Assembly: GCA_030656535.1 (NCBI GenBank)
Contig: JAUSPL010000500.1
Coordinates: 1 to 8,613 of the forward strand
Direction of reading: 5' to 3'
DNA: 8,613 nucleotides
Source: Gemmobacter sp.
GTDB taxonomy: Bacteria; Pseudomonadota; Alphaproteobacteria; Rhodobacterales; Rhodobacteraceae
Shown here piece after piece: positions 1-6,504 of the stretch (position 1 is its first letter; each line of letters opens with the position of its first letter). Below the pieces are notes generated by a model. The model was not told the DNA's origin, searched no databases, and saw only the letters and a program-made list of their open reading frames with translations. The translations under genes and the position numbers were made by a program.

Positions 1-574
1 TCCGACAGTCCTCGATCTTTTTGTCGGTCATCTCAAGCGCGTTGATCAGACCGGCCGCACAGATCACTGCGGTGCCATGCTGGTCGTCATGGAAGACCGG
101 AATATCCATGATTTCCTTGAGCCGCTGCTCAATGATAAAGCATTCGGGCGCCTTGATGTCCTCCAGGTTGATGCCGCCAAAGGTTGGGCCCATCAGAGAT
201 ACAGCTTTGATGAACTCGTCAGCGTCTTCGGTGTCCAGCTCAATATCGATGGCATTGATATCTGCGAACCGTTTGAACAGGACGGCCTTGCCCTCCATCA
301 CCGGCTTGGACGCCAGCGCGCCAAGGTTTCCCATGCCAAGAATCGCTGTTCCGTTGGTAATCACCGCAACCATGTTACCCTTGACCGTATAGTCATAGGC
401 AGAAGCCGGATTATCAGCGATCGCCTGCACTGGAACCGCGACACCGGGCGAATAGGCGAGGCTCAGGTCCCGCTGAGTCGCCATCGGGACCGACGCGGTG
501 ATTTCATATTTTCCCGGACGTGGCTCCATGTGATAGGCCAACGCCTCTTCCGCAGTGATCTTGTTCTTGGTCAT
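1..574 (-). CDS. maeB: NADP-dependent malic enzyme, N-terminal part (3' end cut by window edge)
   Basis: This reads on the minus strand from ATG at 574-572 to the left edge, giving 191 codons and no stop, so the gene continues outside the window. The translation begins MTKNKITAEEALAYH. It shows the malic enzyme signatures: LAYSPGVA (Y41, the usual catalytic tyrosine position), SKPVMEGKAVLFK (K96, the usual catalytic lysine), GGINLEDIKAP (E138/D139, metal ligands) and HDDQHGTA (D163/D164). The enzyme oxidatively decarboxylates malate to pyruvate in the cytoplasm. Bacterial MaeB proteins of this type are usually about 750 residues, with a phosphotransacetylase-like C-terminal domain, which would lie beyond the edge. 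A strong ribosome binding site (AGGGAGG, complement of 580-586) lies 5 nt before the start and fixes it. The gene is divergent from mutS. NADP preference and the C-terminal domain are inferred from the family, since neither is visible here. Confidence 0.93.
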   Translation of the reverse strand, partial: MTKNKITAEEALAYHMEPRPGKYEITASVPMATQRDLSLAYSPGVAVPVQAIADNPASAYDYTVKGNMVAVITNGTAILGMGNLGALASKPVMEGKAVLFKRFADINAIDIELDTEDADEFIKAVSLMGPTFGGINLEDIKAPECFIIEQRLKEIMDIPVFHDDQHGTAVICAAGLINALEMTDKKIEDCR

Positions 575-596
575 GAAAGCCTCCCTGTCGCTTTTG

Positions 597-625
597 GTCA
601 TAGCGTCCCGCTCTGCCGCAAACAA
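597..625 (-). promoter_or_regulatory. candidate sigma-70 type promoter for maeB
   Basis: On the minus strand a TTGTTT box (complement of 620-625) is followed after 17 nt by TATGAC (complement of 597-602). Transcription would begin near 590, leaving a very short leader that still contains the maeB ribosome binding site at 580-586. The -35 box lies inside the 615-637 inverted repeat, so any factor binding that repeat could affect maeB. This is pattern matching only. Confidence 0.3.
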
Positions 626-642
626 TGGATTTGCGGCTTTTC
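615..642 (+). terminator. terminator-like hairpin with T-tract in the maeB/mutS divergent region
   Basis: The arms GCCGCAAA (615-622) and TTTGCGGC (630-637) are perfect reverse complements, making an 8-bp stem with a 7-nt loop. They are followed directly by TTTT (638-641). This is the shape of a factor-independent terminator reading on the plus strand. No plus-strand gene precedes it, so it would act on a transcript starting in the maeB/mutS intergenic region, as an attenuator in the mutS leader. Alternatively it is a protein-binding palindrome. The T-run is short, so termination strength is uncertain. Confidence 0.4.
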
Positions 643-692
643 CGGGGGGCCGCGCTCCGATACGTTCCCTGTCGATCCAAAGGGGGCAATTC

Positions 693-3350
693 GTGAGTTC
701 ATCTGACACCGTCACGCCAATGATGGCGCAGTATCTGGAAATCAAGGCCAGCTATCCAGATGCCATCCTGTTTTACAGGATGGGTGATTTCTATGAGATG
801 TTCTTTGATGACGCTGCGCAGGCTGCGGCGGCACTGGACATTGCGCTGACCAAACGCGGCTTTCATCTTGGACAAGACATCCCGATGTGTGGCGTCCCGT
901 TTCATGCGGCCGAAGGCTATTTGCTGACGCTGATCCGCAAGGGGTTTCGGGTGGCCATCGCTGAACAGATGGAAGACCCGGCCGAGTCTAAAAAGCGCGG
1001 CTCCAAGTCTGTGGTGCGCCGCGATGTGGTGCGGTTGGTGACACCAGGCACGCTGACCGAAGAAACCTTGCTTGACGCGCGGAAACACAACTTCCTCTGC
1101 GCCTTTGCAGAGGTCCGCGATGAGGGGGCTTTGGCCTGGGTCGATATCTCGACCGGCGCGGTTTGGGCGACCAGCTGCACTCGTGCGTCCTTGGGGCCGG
1201 AATTGGCACGCTTGACGCCACGCGAGGTGCTTCTGAGCGAGGCTGCAGGGCCTGACGTTGCTGCAATTGTCACCGATCTGGGCGGTGTGGTGACTGATCT
1301 GGCGCGAGCAAGCTTTGATTCCGCTTCTGCGGAAAAGCGGCTGACAGAGCTTTATGGTGTGGGCACGCTGGAGGGGTTCGGTGCTTTCGGGCGCGCAGAG
1401 GTGTCGGCCCTAGGTGCGCTGATCGACTATCTGGACCTGACACAACGCGGACGTTTACCGCTTTTGCGACCACCGATCCGCGAACTGGCGGGCGGCGCCA
1501 TGCAGATCGATGCGGCGACGCGGCGCAACCTGGAAATCACGCAAGCTCTGTCGGGCGGTCGTGAAGGATCGCTGCTGGCGGCGGTTGACCGGACAGTAAC
1601 AGCGGCGGGCGCGCGCCTGTTGGAACGCCGAGTCTCGGGGCCCTCGCGCGCCCTGCCCGTCATCCGGGCGCGGCTTGAGTCTGTGACATATATGCTGGAA
1701 CAGAGCCGTTTAAGGGATGATCTACGCAAGGCCTTGCGCAGAGTCCCTGATATGGACAGAGCGATTTCACGGCTCGCGCTGGACCGCGGAGGGCCGCGCG
1801 ATCTGGCCGCAGTACGGGCAGGTCTTGAACAGGCCGGCATTATTGCCACGATGCTGGGAGACGTGCCAGATGTCCTGGCAGAGGCTGCCCGCGATCTTGT
1901 CGGGCATGACGCGTTGGTTTCACGGCTGCGCGCCGGTCTGCTCGAAGAACCGGGCCAGATGGTGCGCGACGGCGGCTTCATCGCGCCGGGGCTGGACGCC
2001 GAACTGGACGAAACCCGCGCCCTTCGAGACGAAGGCCGCGGTGTCATTGCCCGGATGCAAGCCGAGTATATCGCTGAATCCGGGATCGGCAGCCTTAAGA
2101 TCAAGCACAACAATGTGCTGGGCTATTTCATCGAAACGACTTCGGTTCACGCAGAGCGGATGCTGGCGCCGCCGCTGTCGGAACGCTTCATCCATCGCCA
2201 AACAACGGCCAATCAGGTCCGATTCACCACACTGCCTCTTTCCGAGCTCGAAACCCGCATATTGAATGCGGCCAACCACGCGCAGGCAATCGAAAAGCGC
2301 CTTTTCGACGAATTGCGGGCCGAAGTCCTGAAAGCGGCGCCTTTTGTATCTGCGGTCGCTAGGGGACTGGCTGTGATCGACGTTACAGCAGGGTTCGCCG
2401 ATCTCGCCGTAGCCGAGAACTGGTGTGCACCCGTCGTGGACGACAGCCGCGCATTCGAGGTGACTGGCGGGCGGCATCCGGTGGTAGAAAGGGCCCTGCG
2501 GCGGACAGGCGCGAGTTTCGTTGCCAATGACTGCGGATTGAGCACAGGCGACGTCCCTGCGATCTGGTTGCTGACAGGGCCGAACATGGCGGGTAAGTCG
2601 ACTTTTCTGCGACAAAACGCGCTGATCGCGCTACTGGCACAGGCAGGGTCTTATGTGCCCGCGCGGACGGCACGGATCGGTGTTGTCAGCCAGTTGTTCA
2701 GCCGGGTCGGCGCCAGCGACGATCTGGCACGCGGACGGTCCACCTTTATGGTCGAGATGGTCGAGACCGCAGGAATTCTGAACCAGGCCGATGACCGGGC
2801 CCTGATAATCCTTGATGAAATCGGGCGCGGTACGGCAACCTATGATGGCCTTTCGATCGCTTGGGCGGTGCTGGAGCATCTCCACGACGTCAACCGCTCG
2901 CGCGCGCTGTTTGCCACGCATTACCACGAAATGACCGCGCTGGCGGCCAAACTGCACGGGGTCGAGAATGCGACCGTCACAGTCAAAGAGTGGGACGGCG
3001 ACGTCATTTTCCTGCACGAGGTCCGCATGGGGGCCGCTGACCGATCCTACGGCGTGCAGGTGGCCCGTCTGGCCGGGCTGCCTGCCCTCGTTGTGGAGCG
3101 AGCCAAAGTGGTGCTGGAGGCGCTGGAAAAAGGCGAGCGTGAGGGCGGCGGCGTTCGCGCGAAAGCGCTGATAGACGACTTGCCACTGTTTGCCATGGCC
3201 GCTCGCCCTGCCCCGCCGCCTGTGAAAGAGCGCGCAGAGTCTGTGGTTGAGACGCGGCTGCGCGAAGTCTTGCCAGATGAACTGTCGCCCCTGGATGCAC
3301 TGCGGCTCGTCTATGATCTGCGCGCGTTGCTCCAGAAGACTGGCGAATAG
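693..3350 (+). CDS. mutS: DNA mismatch repair protein MutS
   Basis: The product is 885 residues, close to the 850-900 usual for MutS. MutS recognises mispairs and small loops after replication and uses ATP to recruit MutL. Near the N-terminus FYRMGDFYEMF carries the mismatch-wedge F33-x-E35. The ATPase domain has a Walker A GPNMAGKST (629-637), a Walker B ending LILDEIGRGT (about 705-714) and the ATHYHEM motif (741-747). Near the C-terminus DLPLF (829-833) resembles the motif that binds the beta sliding clamp, and the last 35 residues look like the oligomerisation helices. I chose GTG at 693 because AGGGGG (681-686) sits 6 nt upstream and the protein then begins SSSDTVTPMMAQYLEIK, as in related MutS proteins. 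The open frame extends back to 555, but that part overlaps maeB and shows no MutS similarity. ATG at 720 is an alternative start. The gene is convergent with grpE. Confidence 0.97.
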   Translation: MSSSDTVTPMMAQYLEIKASYPDAILFYRMGDFYEMFFDDAAQAAAALDIALTKRGFHLGQDIPMCGVPFHAAEGYLLTLIRKGFRVAIAEQMEDPAESKKRGSKSVVRRDVVRLVTPGTLTEETLLDARKHNFLCAFAEVRDEGALAWVDISTGAVWATSCTRASLGPELARLTPREVLLSEAAGPDVAAIVTDLGGVVTDLARASFDSASAEKRLTELYGVGTLEGFGAFGRAEVSALGALIDYLDLTQRGRLPLLRPPIRELAGGAMQIDAATRRNLEITQALSGGREGSLLAAVDRTVTAAGARLLERRVSGPSRALPVIRARLESVTYMLEQSRLRDDLRKALRRVPDMDRAISRLALDRGGPRDLAAVRAGLEQAGIIATMLGDVPDVLAEAARDLVGHDALVSRLRAGLLEEPGQMVRDGGFIAPGLDAELDETRALRDEGRGVIARMQAEYIAESGIGSLKIKHNNVLGYFIETTSVHAERMLAPPLSERFIHRQTTANQVRFTTLPLSELETRILNAANHAQAIEKRLFDELRAEVLKAAPFVSAVARGLAVIDVTAGFADLAVAENWCAPVVDDSRAFEVTGGRHPVVERALRRTGASFVANDCGLSTGDVPAIWLLTGPNMAGKSTFLRQNALIALLAQAGSYVPARTARIGVVSQLFSRVGASDDLARGRSTFMVEMVETAGILNQADDRALIILDEIGRGTATYDGLSIAWAVLEHLHDVNRSRALFATHYHEMTALAAKLHGVENATVTVKEWDGDVIFLHEVRMGAADRSYGVQVARLAGLPALVVERAKVVLEALEKGEREGGGVRAKALIDDLPLFAMAARPAPPPVKERAESVVETRLREVLPDELSPLDALRLVYDLRALLQKTGE
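763..783. repeat. perfect inverted repeat inside mutS (9-bp arms, TTT loop)
   Basis: The arms CCATCCTGT (763-771) and ACAGGATGG (775-783) are exact reverse complements separated by TTT. The repeat lies in the mutS coding sequence about 70 nt after the start and encodes the segment AILFYRMG just before the mismatch wedge. In mRNA it would form a compact hairpin. Because the amino acids are conserved in MutS, it may be accidental; no role is known to me. Confidence 0.5.
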
Positions 3351-3371
3351 GGTGTGCGAATACCGCACACC
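3351..3371. terminator. inverted repeat between convergent mutS and grpE, possible bidirectional terminator
   Basis: GGTGTGCG (3351-3358) and CGCACACC (3364-3371) are exact reverse complements with a 5-nt loop. The repeat starts immediately after the mutS stop and lies 12 nt past the grpE stop. No T-run follows on either strand, so it is not a canonical factor-independent terminator. It could stabilise 3' ends or act with Rho. Position between two convergent gene ends is the main support. Confidence 0.45.
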
Positions 3372-3383
3372 CCGGCGTCGGCA

Positions 3384-3935
3384 TTAGCCCAAGTTCGACG
3401 ATACACCGACCTGCGCAGGACGCAGCAGGCGGTCGTGCAGCATAAAGCCCTCGCCCATGACCTGAATGATCTGGCCCGCAATCGTACCGGGCACCGGCGC
3501 CTCGAACATCGCCTGATGTTGTTGCGGATCAAACACATCGCCAGACTTGGGCGAGATGATTGTCACACCGTGGCGCGAGAACACGTTCTGCAATTCGCGC
3601 AGCGTAAGTTCTACACCCTCAATCAACGCAGACGCAGCCTCTCGCTGTTCTGGGGTCGCGGCATCCAAAGCCCGACGCAGCGCGTCGTGAACAGGCAAAA
3701 GGTCCCGCGCCAGCTTTGAACCACCATACTGCTCTGCCTCGCGACGGTCGCGCTCACCGCGCTTACGGGCGTTCTCGGCATCAGCCAAAGCGCGCATGAA
3801 CCGATTCCGCATGTCGTCGCGTTCGGCCCGCAAGGCTTCAAGCTCATCGGCATCGATGTACTCGATGTCCTGATCTGCGCCGGAAAGGTCAGCCTGATCC
3901 TGCGCCATGTTTTCCTTTTTCATATCGTCCTGCAT
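3384..3935 (-). CDS. grpE: GrpE, nucleotide exchange factor for DnaK
   Basis: The product is 183 residues in the longest sensible form. GrpE is a cytoplasmic dimer that releases ADP from DnaK in the folding cycle and acts as a thermosensor. Residues 1-25 are acidic and look disordered. About 26-75 is a charged helical, coiled-coil region (ELEALRAERDDMRNRFMRALADAENARKR), which forms the long GrpE dimer helix. The C-terminal beta domain has the family signature VFDPQQHQAM (134-143), and the tail RPAQVGVSSN is typical. The start is not certain. ATG at 3935 has AAAGGG 7 nt upstream, overlapping the end of hrcA. ATG at 3908 (residue 10) also has a good AAGGA site. Only 4 nt separate hrcA from this start, so the two genes are almost certainly one operon. 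dnaK and dnaJ are not in the window. Confidence 0.95.
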   Translation of the reverse strand: MQDDMKKENMAQDQADLSGADQDIEYIDADELEALRAERDDMRNRFMRALADAENARKRGERDRREAEQYGGSKLARDLLPVHDALRRALDAATPEQREAASALIEGVELTLRELQNVFSRHGVTIISPKSGDVFDPQQHQAMFEAPVPGTIAGQIIQVMGEGFMLHDRLLRPAQVGVSSNLG

Positions 3936-3939
3936 GTTG

Positions 3940-5010
3940 TCACCCTTTGTGTCGGTCCGACATCAATCGCCCGACCAGTTGGGCCGTATAATCGACGATA
4001 GGAACGATCCGCCCATAGTTGAGGCGGGTCGGTCCGATCACGCCGACGGCGCCGATAATCTTTCTCTCGGCGTTCATATAGGGAGAGACGACCAAAGCGG
4101 AACCCGAAAGTGAAAAAAGCTTATTCTCGGAACCGATAAAAATGCGAACACCTTCGCCTTCGTCGGTCAGTTCCAGAAATTCGGCAATGTCGCGCTTGCG
4201 TTCCAAATCATCGAACAAGCTTCGCACCAGATCAAGCTCGGTTACGGTGTCGCTATCGGGCAACAGATTGGCGCGCCCACGCACGATCAAACGCTCATGG
4301 GTTTGACCCGCGTTCTCCCAGACCGCCAGACCGCTTTCGACGAGGCTGTGGGCCAGGCCGTCGATTTCCTGCCTGCGCAGTTGAAGATCAGCAGCGATCT
4401 GCCCGCGCAAGTCGGACAGGGTCTTACCCTCGGCCAGTGCATTGAGGAAATTCGCTGCCTCGCGCATCGAAGAAGGGGTCTGACCCGGCGGCGGTGTAAA
4501 GACGCGGTTCTCAACATGTCCGTCGGCAAAAACCAGAACAACAAGCGCGCGATCCGGCCCCAAGCTTACAAACTCGATGTGCCGGATGGGATCTTCATGC
4601 TTTGGCGTCAGAACAAGGCTGGCACCGCGCGTGATTCCCGACAACGTGGCACCAATATGATCCAGCACCGACGTAACATCGCGGTCATTGGCACCCAAGG
4701 AGGCGTCAATTTTCTCTCGATCGGTCTGACCAATCGTTTCTACCTCCAACAGCCCGTCAACGAACATCCGAAGCCCCGTTTGCGTCGGTATGCGACCGGC
4801 AGAGGTATGAGGGCTTCCCAACAGGCCAAGGTATTCAAGATCCTGCATGACGTTCCTGATGGTCGCGGCAGAAACCTTTTGCGACATCGTCCTTGTCAGC
4901 GTCCGTGATCCAATTGGATCGCCAGACTCAAGGTAACCTTCAACGACACGACGAAACACTTCGCGCGAACGATCGTTGAGCTCAGAGAGGATTTTTGACC
5001 GGTCAGACAT
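3940..5010 (-). CDS. hrcA: HrcA, heat-inducible transcription repressor
   Basis: The product is 356 residues, normal for the family. HrcA represses chaperone genes by binding the CIRCE inverted repeat, and GroEL assists its folding. The N-terminus holds the winged-helix DNA-binding domain (about 1-76), with DPIGSRTL, SAATIRNVMQDLEYLGLL and the very characteristic HTSAGRIPT (68-76). The remainder is the GAF-like and dimerisation part, including IFIGSEN and the ending PTRLNYGRIVPIVDYTAQLVGRLM. I chose ATG at 5010, giving MSDRSKILSELNDRSREVF; AAGGA lies 7 nt upstream. The open frame extends to 5124, but that extra part has no HrcA similarity and covers the promoter region. The gene is followed after 4 nt by grpE and is divergent from rph. 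No CIRCE-like repeat is visible upstream, so autoregulation through CIRCE is not supported here. Confidence 0.97.
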   Translation of the reverse strand: MSDRSKILSELNDRSREVFRRVVEGYLESGDPIGSRTLTRTMSQKVSAATIRNVMQDLEYLGLLGSPHTSAGRIPTQTGLRMFVDGLLEVETIGQTDREKIDASLGANDRDVTSVLDHIGATLSGITRGASLVLTPKHEDPIRHIEFVSLGPDRALVVLVFADGHVENRVFTPPPGQTPSSMREAANFLNALAEGKTLSDLRGQIAADLQLRRQEIDGLAHSLVESGLAVWENAGQTHERLIVRGRANLLPDSDTVTELDLVRSLFDDLERKRDIAEFLELTDEGEGVRIFIGSENKLFSLSGSALVVSPYMNAERKIIGAVGVIGPTRLNYGRIVPIVDYTAQLVGRLMSDRHKG

Positions 5011-5035
5011 TCGCGGTTCCTTGGGGGGTTGCTGA

Positions 5036-5064
5036 CCATAAAGGGGGAACCATGGGAACGTCAA
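5036..5064 (-). promoter_or_regulatory. candidate promoter of the hrcA-grpE operon
   Basis: On the minus strand TTGACG (complement of 5059-5064) is followed after exactly 17 nt by TTATGG (complement of 5036-5041). The start of transcription would be near 5029, about 19 nt before the hrcA ATG. The -35 box is close to the housekeeping consensus, and the -10 box is weaker. I do not see a clear heat-shock sigma-32 promoter (CTTGAA plus CCCCAT-type) in the same gap. Confidence 0.45.
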
Positions 5065-5084
5065 TTGGCCCTGTGTGCACGGGG

Positions 5085-5113
5085 TTGCATTAGGCGGCCC
5101 GGACGCGATAACT
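5085..5113 (+). promoter_or_regulatory. candidate promoter of the rph-rdgB operon
   Basis: TTGCAT (5085-5090) is followed after 17 nt by ATAACT (5108-5113); GATAAC at 5107 with a 16-nt spacer is an equivalent reading. The leader to the rph ATG at 5139 would be about 20 nt and would contain the AAGGA ribosome binding site (5128-5132). The element lies back to back with the candidate hrcA promoter, with about 20 bp between the two -35 boxes. Consensus matching only. Confidence 0.35.
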
Positions 5114-5138
5114 GGACCAAACATGGAAAGGATTCAAC

Positions 5139-5852
5139 ATGCGCCCTTCGGCCCGAAAGCTGAACGAAATGCGGACAATCTCGATCGAAACCGGGGTGGT
5201 CAAGCACGCAGAAGGGTCTTGTCTTATCAAGATCGGTGACACCCACGTCCTGTGCACCGCCACAGTTGAAGAAAAGGCACCGTCGTTCCTCAAAGGGACC
5301 GGAATGGGTTGGGTGACCGCTGAATACGGTATGCTTCCGCGCGCGACGAACACGCGTAATCGCCGCGAGGCCGCCGCAGGGAAACAGCAAGGCCGCACGG
5401 TCGAGATTCAGCGCCTGATCGGCCGCGCCTTGCGGGCCGGCGTCGACCGCGCTGCACTCGGCGAAAAACAGATCGTGATCGACTGCGATGTCCTCCAGGC
5501 CGATGGCGGCACCCGCTGCGCGTCGATTACCGGCGGATGGGTGGCCCTGCGGATTGCAGCAAGTCGCATGATGGCCGCGCGAACCGTGCTGTCTGATCCC
5601 ATTTTGGACCACGTCGCCGCCGTGTCTTGTGGTATCTACGCGGGCCAACCAGTCCTTGATCTGGACTACGTCGAAGACAGCGCTGCGGGAACCGACGGGA
5701 ACTTCATCCTTACCGGCTCTGGCAAGCTGGTCGAGGTTCAGCTGTCGGCAGAAGGCGCAACCTTTTCGCGCATTGAAATGACACAACTCCTTAACCTGGC
5801 CGAGGCAGGAATTGCCGATCTGGTGCGCGCGCAAAAGGCCGCCATCGCGTGA
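5139..5852 (+). CDS. rph: Ribonuclease PH
   Basis: The product is 237 residues, the standard length for this enzyme. RNase PH is a phosphorolytic 3'-to-5' exoribonuclease that trims the 3' ends of tRNA precursors and forms a hexameric ring. The N-terminus MRPSARKLNEMR is typical. R86 in GRTVEIQRLIGRALR and the GGTR motif (123-126) match the known phosphate-binding positions. CDVLQADGGTRCASITGGWVAL (116-137) is the family core block, and D174, D176 and D180 in LDLDYVEDS are the expected acidic active-site residues. No residue appears to be missing. ATG at 5139 is preceded by AAGGA at 5128-5132. The stop overlaps the start of rdgB by 4 nt, so the two are translated as a coupled pair. The gene is divergent from hrcA. 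Confidence 0.97.
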   Translation: MRPSARKLNEMRTISIETGVVKHAEGSCLIKIGDTHVLCTATVEEKAPSFLKGTGMGWVTAEYGMLPRATNTRNRREAAAGKQQGRTVEIQRLIGRALRAGVDRAALGEKQIVIDCDVLQADGGTRCASITGGWVALRIAASRMMAARTVLSDPILDHVAAVSCGIYAGQPVLDLDYVEDSAAGTDGNFILTGSGKLVEVQLSAEGATFSRIEMTQLLNLAEAGIADLVRAQKAAIA

Positions 5853-6460
5853 CACGAAAGCTCGATACTTCCCGCCTATTGGTCGCCACGCATAACGCGG
5901 GCAAGCTGGAAGAGATGCAGCAACTGTTTGCGCCGTTCGGCATCGATGTTGAATCGGCTCGGGACCACGGACTACCAGAGCCCGCCGAGACCGAGACAAC
6001 CTTTGTGGGGAACGCCCGGATAAAGGCGCACGCCGCTGCAAAGGCAACCGGCCTGGTCGCCTTGTCTGACGATTCCGGTATCGAGATTGAAGCACTGAAC
6101 GGTGCTCCGGGTGTTTACACGGCAGACTGGGCTGAAACGCCAAATGGTCGTGACTTTGGTGTCGCCATGCAACGGACCTGGGATGCGGTTCAAGCGTCAG
6201 GTGCCGCGGAGCCGTTCGTTGCGCGGTTCTGCTGCACACTTGTCCTCGCCTGGCCGGACGGCCATGACGAGGTCTTTGAAGGCTATGTGAATGGCAGGTT
6301 GGTGTGGCCGATGCGGGGCGCGGACGGTCACGGATACGATCCAATGTTTCAACCAGACGGCCACAGTATCACCTTTGGTGAAATGGCCAGTACCAGTAAA
6401 AATCTTATCAGTCACCGATCAGAAGCATTTCGCAAGCTGATCGCAACCTGTTTCACATGA
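5849..6460 (+). CDS. rdgB: dITP/XTP pyrophosphatase (RdgB/HAM1 family)
   Basis: The product is 203 residues, usual for the family. It hydrolyses non-canonical purine triphosphates (dITP, ITP, XTP) to monophosphate and pyrophosphate, keeping them out of DNA and RNA. Motifs are the N-terminal ATHNAGK (13-19), TFVGNARIKA (51-60), LSDDSG (72-77, with D75 in the catalytic aspartate position), GYDPMF (162-167), K184 and ISHR (187-190). The usual GFGYDP block reads GHGYDP here, with H161 where many relatives have a base-stacking Phe. The start is GTG at 5849, in the overlap GTGA with the rph stop, with AAAAGG at 5833-5838; this implies translational coupling. The final codons TGT TTC ACA TGA lie inside the parS-like palindrome at 6449-6464. 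Pairing with rph is common in alphaproteobacteria. Confidence 0.96.
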   Translation: MTRKLDTSRLLVATHNAGKLEEMQQLFAPFGIDVESARDHGLPEPAETETTFVGNARIKAHAAAKATGLVALSDDSGIEIEALNGAPGVYTADWAETPNGRDFGVAMQRTWDAVQASGAAEPFVARFCCTLVLAWPDGHDEVFEGYVNGRLVWPMRGADGHGYDPMFQPDGHSITFGEMASTSKNLISHRSEAFRKLIATCFT

Positions 6461-6464
6461 AACA
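6449..6464. promoter_or_regulatory. parS: parS-like ParB binding site overlapping the rdgB stop codon
   Basis: The 16-mer TGTTTCACATGAAACA matches the widely conserved chromosomal parS consensus TGTTTCACGTGAAACA at 15 of 16 positions; only base 9 differs (A for G). The two 7-nt arms TGTTTCA and TGAAACA are exact reverse complements. parS sites are where ParB loads and then spreads as a CTP-dependent clamp to build the partition complex near the origin. A parB gene lies in the same window, ending about 1.3 kb away. The site contains the last three sense codons and stop of rdgB, so coding and segregation functions share the same bases. I see no second copy in the window. Function is inferred from sequence match and context. 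Confidence 0.8.
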
Positions 6465-6478
6465 ACCCCTAGCGAATT

Positions 6479-6504
6479 GGGCCAGCCTTGCTGAGGCACG
6501 GCCC
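6479..6504. repeat. hairpin between rdgB and hemW
   Basis: GGGCC (6479-6483) pairs with GGCCC (6500-6504), and inside it GCCT (6485-6488) pairs with AGGC (6494-6497) around a 5-nt loop. A small internal loop separates the two stems. No T-run follows, so it is a weak candidate for the end of the rph-rdgB transcript. It also overlaps the -35 box proposed for hemW, so only one of these roles may be real. Confidence 0.25.

Noticed and set aside
555..692. N-terminal extension of the mutS open frame
   Set aside because: It overlaps the maeB start, lacks MutS similarity, and a good ribosome site places the start at GTG 693.
77..706. Plus-strand open frame of 209 codons at the left edge
   Set aside because: It is antisense to the malic enzyme coding sequence, which has clear motifs and a strong ribosome site.
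1321..1340. CCGCTT/AAGCGG inverted repeat within mutS
   Set aside because: Only 6 bp with an 8-nt loop; expected by chance in GC-rich coding DNA.
1920..2615. 231-codon minus-strand open frame inside mutS
   Set aside because: Shadow of the mutS coding frame with no recognisable domain and no ribosome site of note.
2631..3368. 245-codon minus-strand open frame opposite the mutS 3' end
   Set aside because: Composition is that of an antisense shadow, and it runs through conserved MutS ATPase sequence.
5011..5124. Upstream extension of hrcA by 38 codons
   Set aside because: The extra residues do not resemble HrcA, cover the promoter region, and ATG 5010 has a proper ribosome site.
5131..5135. 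GATTC (CcrM-type GANTC site) next to the rph ribosome binding site
   Set aside because: GANTC sites recur through the window at unremarkable spacing, and there is no evidence of methylation control here.
5061..6344. 427-codon open frame on the minus strand opposite rph and rdgB
   Set aside because: Its arginine/histidine/proline-rich translation is typical of antisense shadow in GC-rich DNA; both plus-strand genes are clearly recognised.
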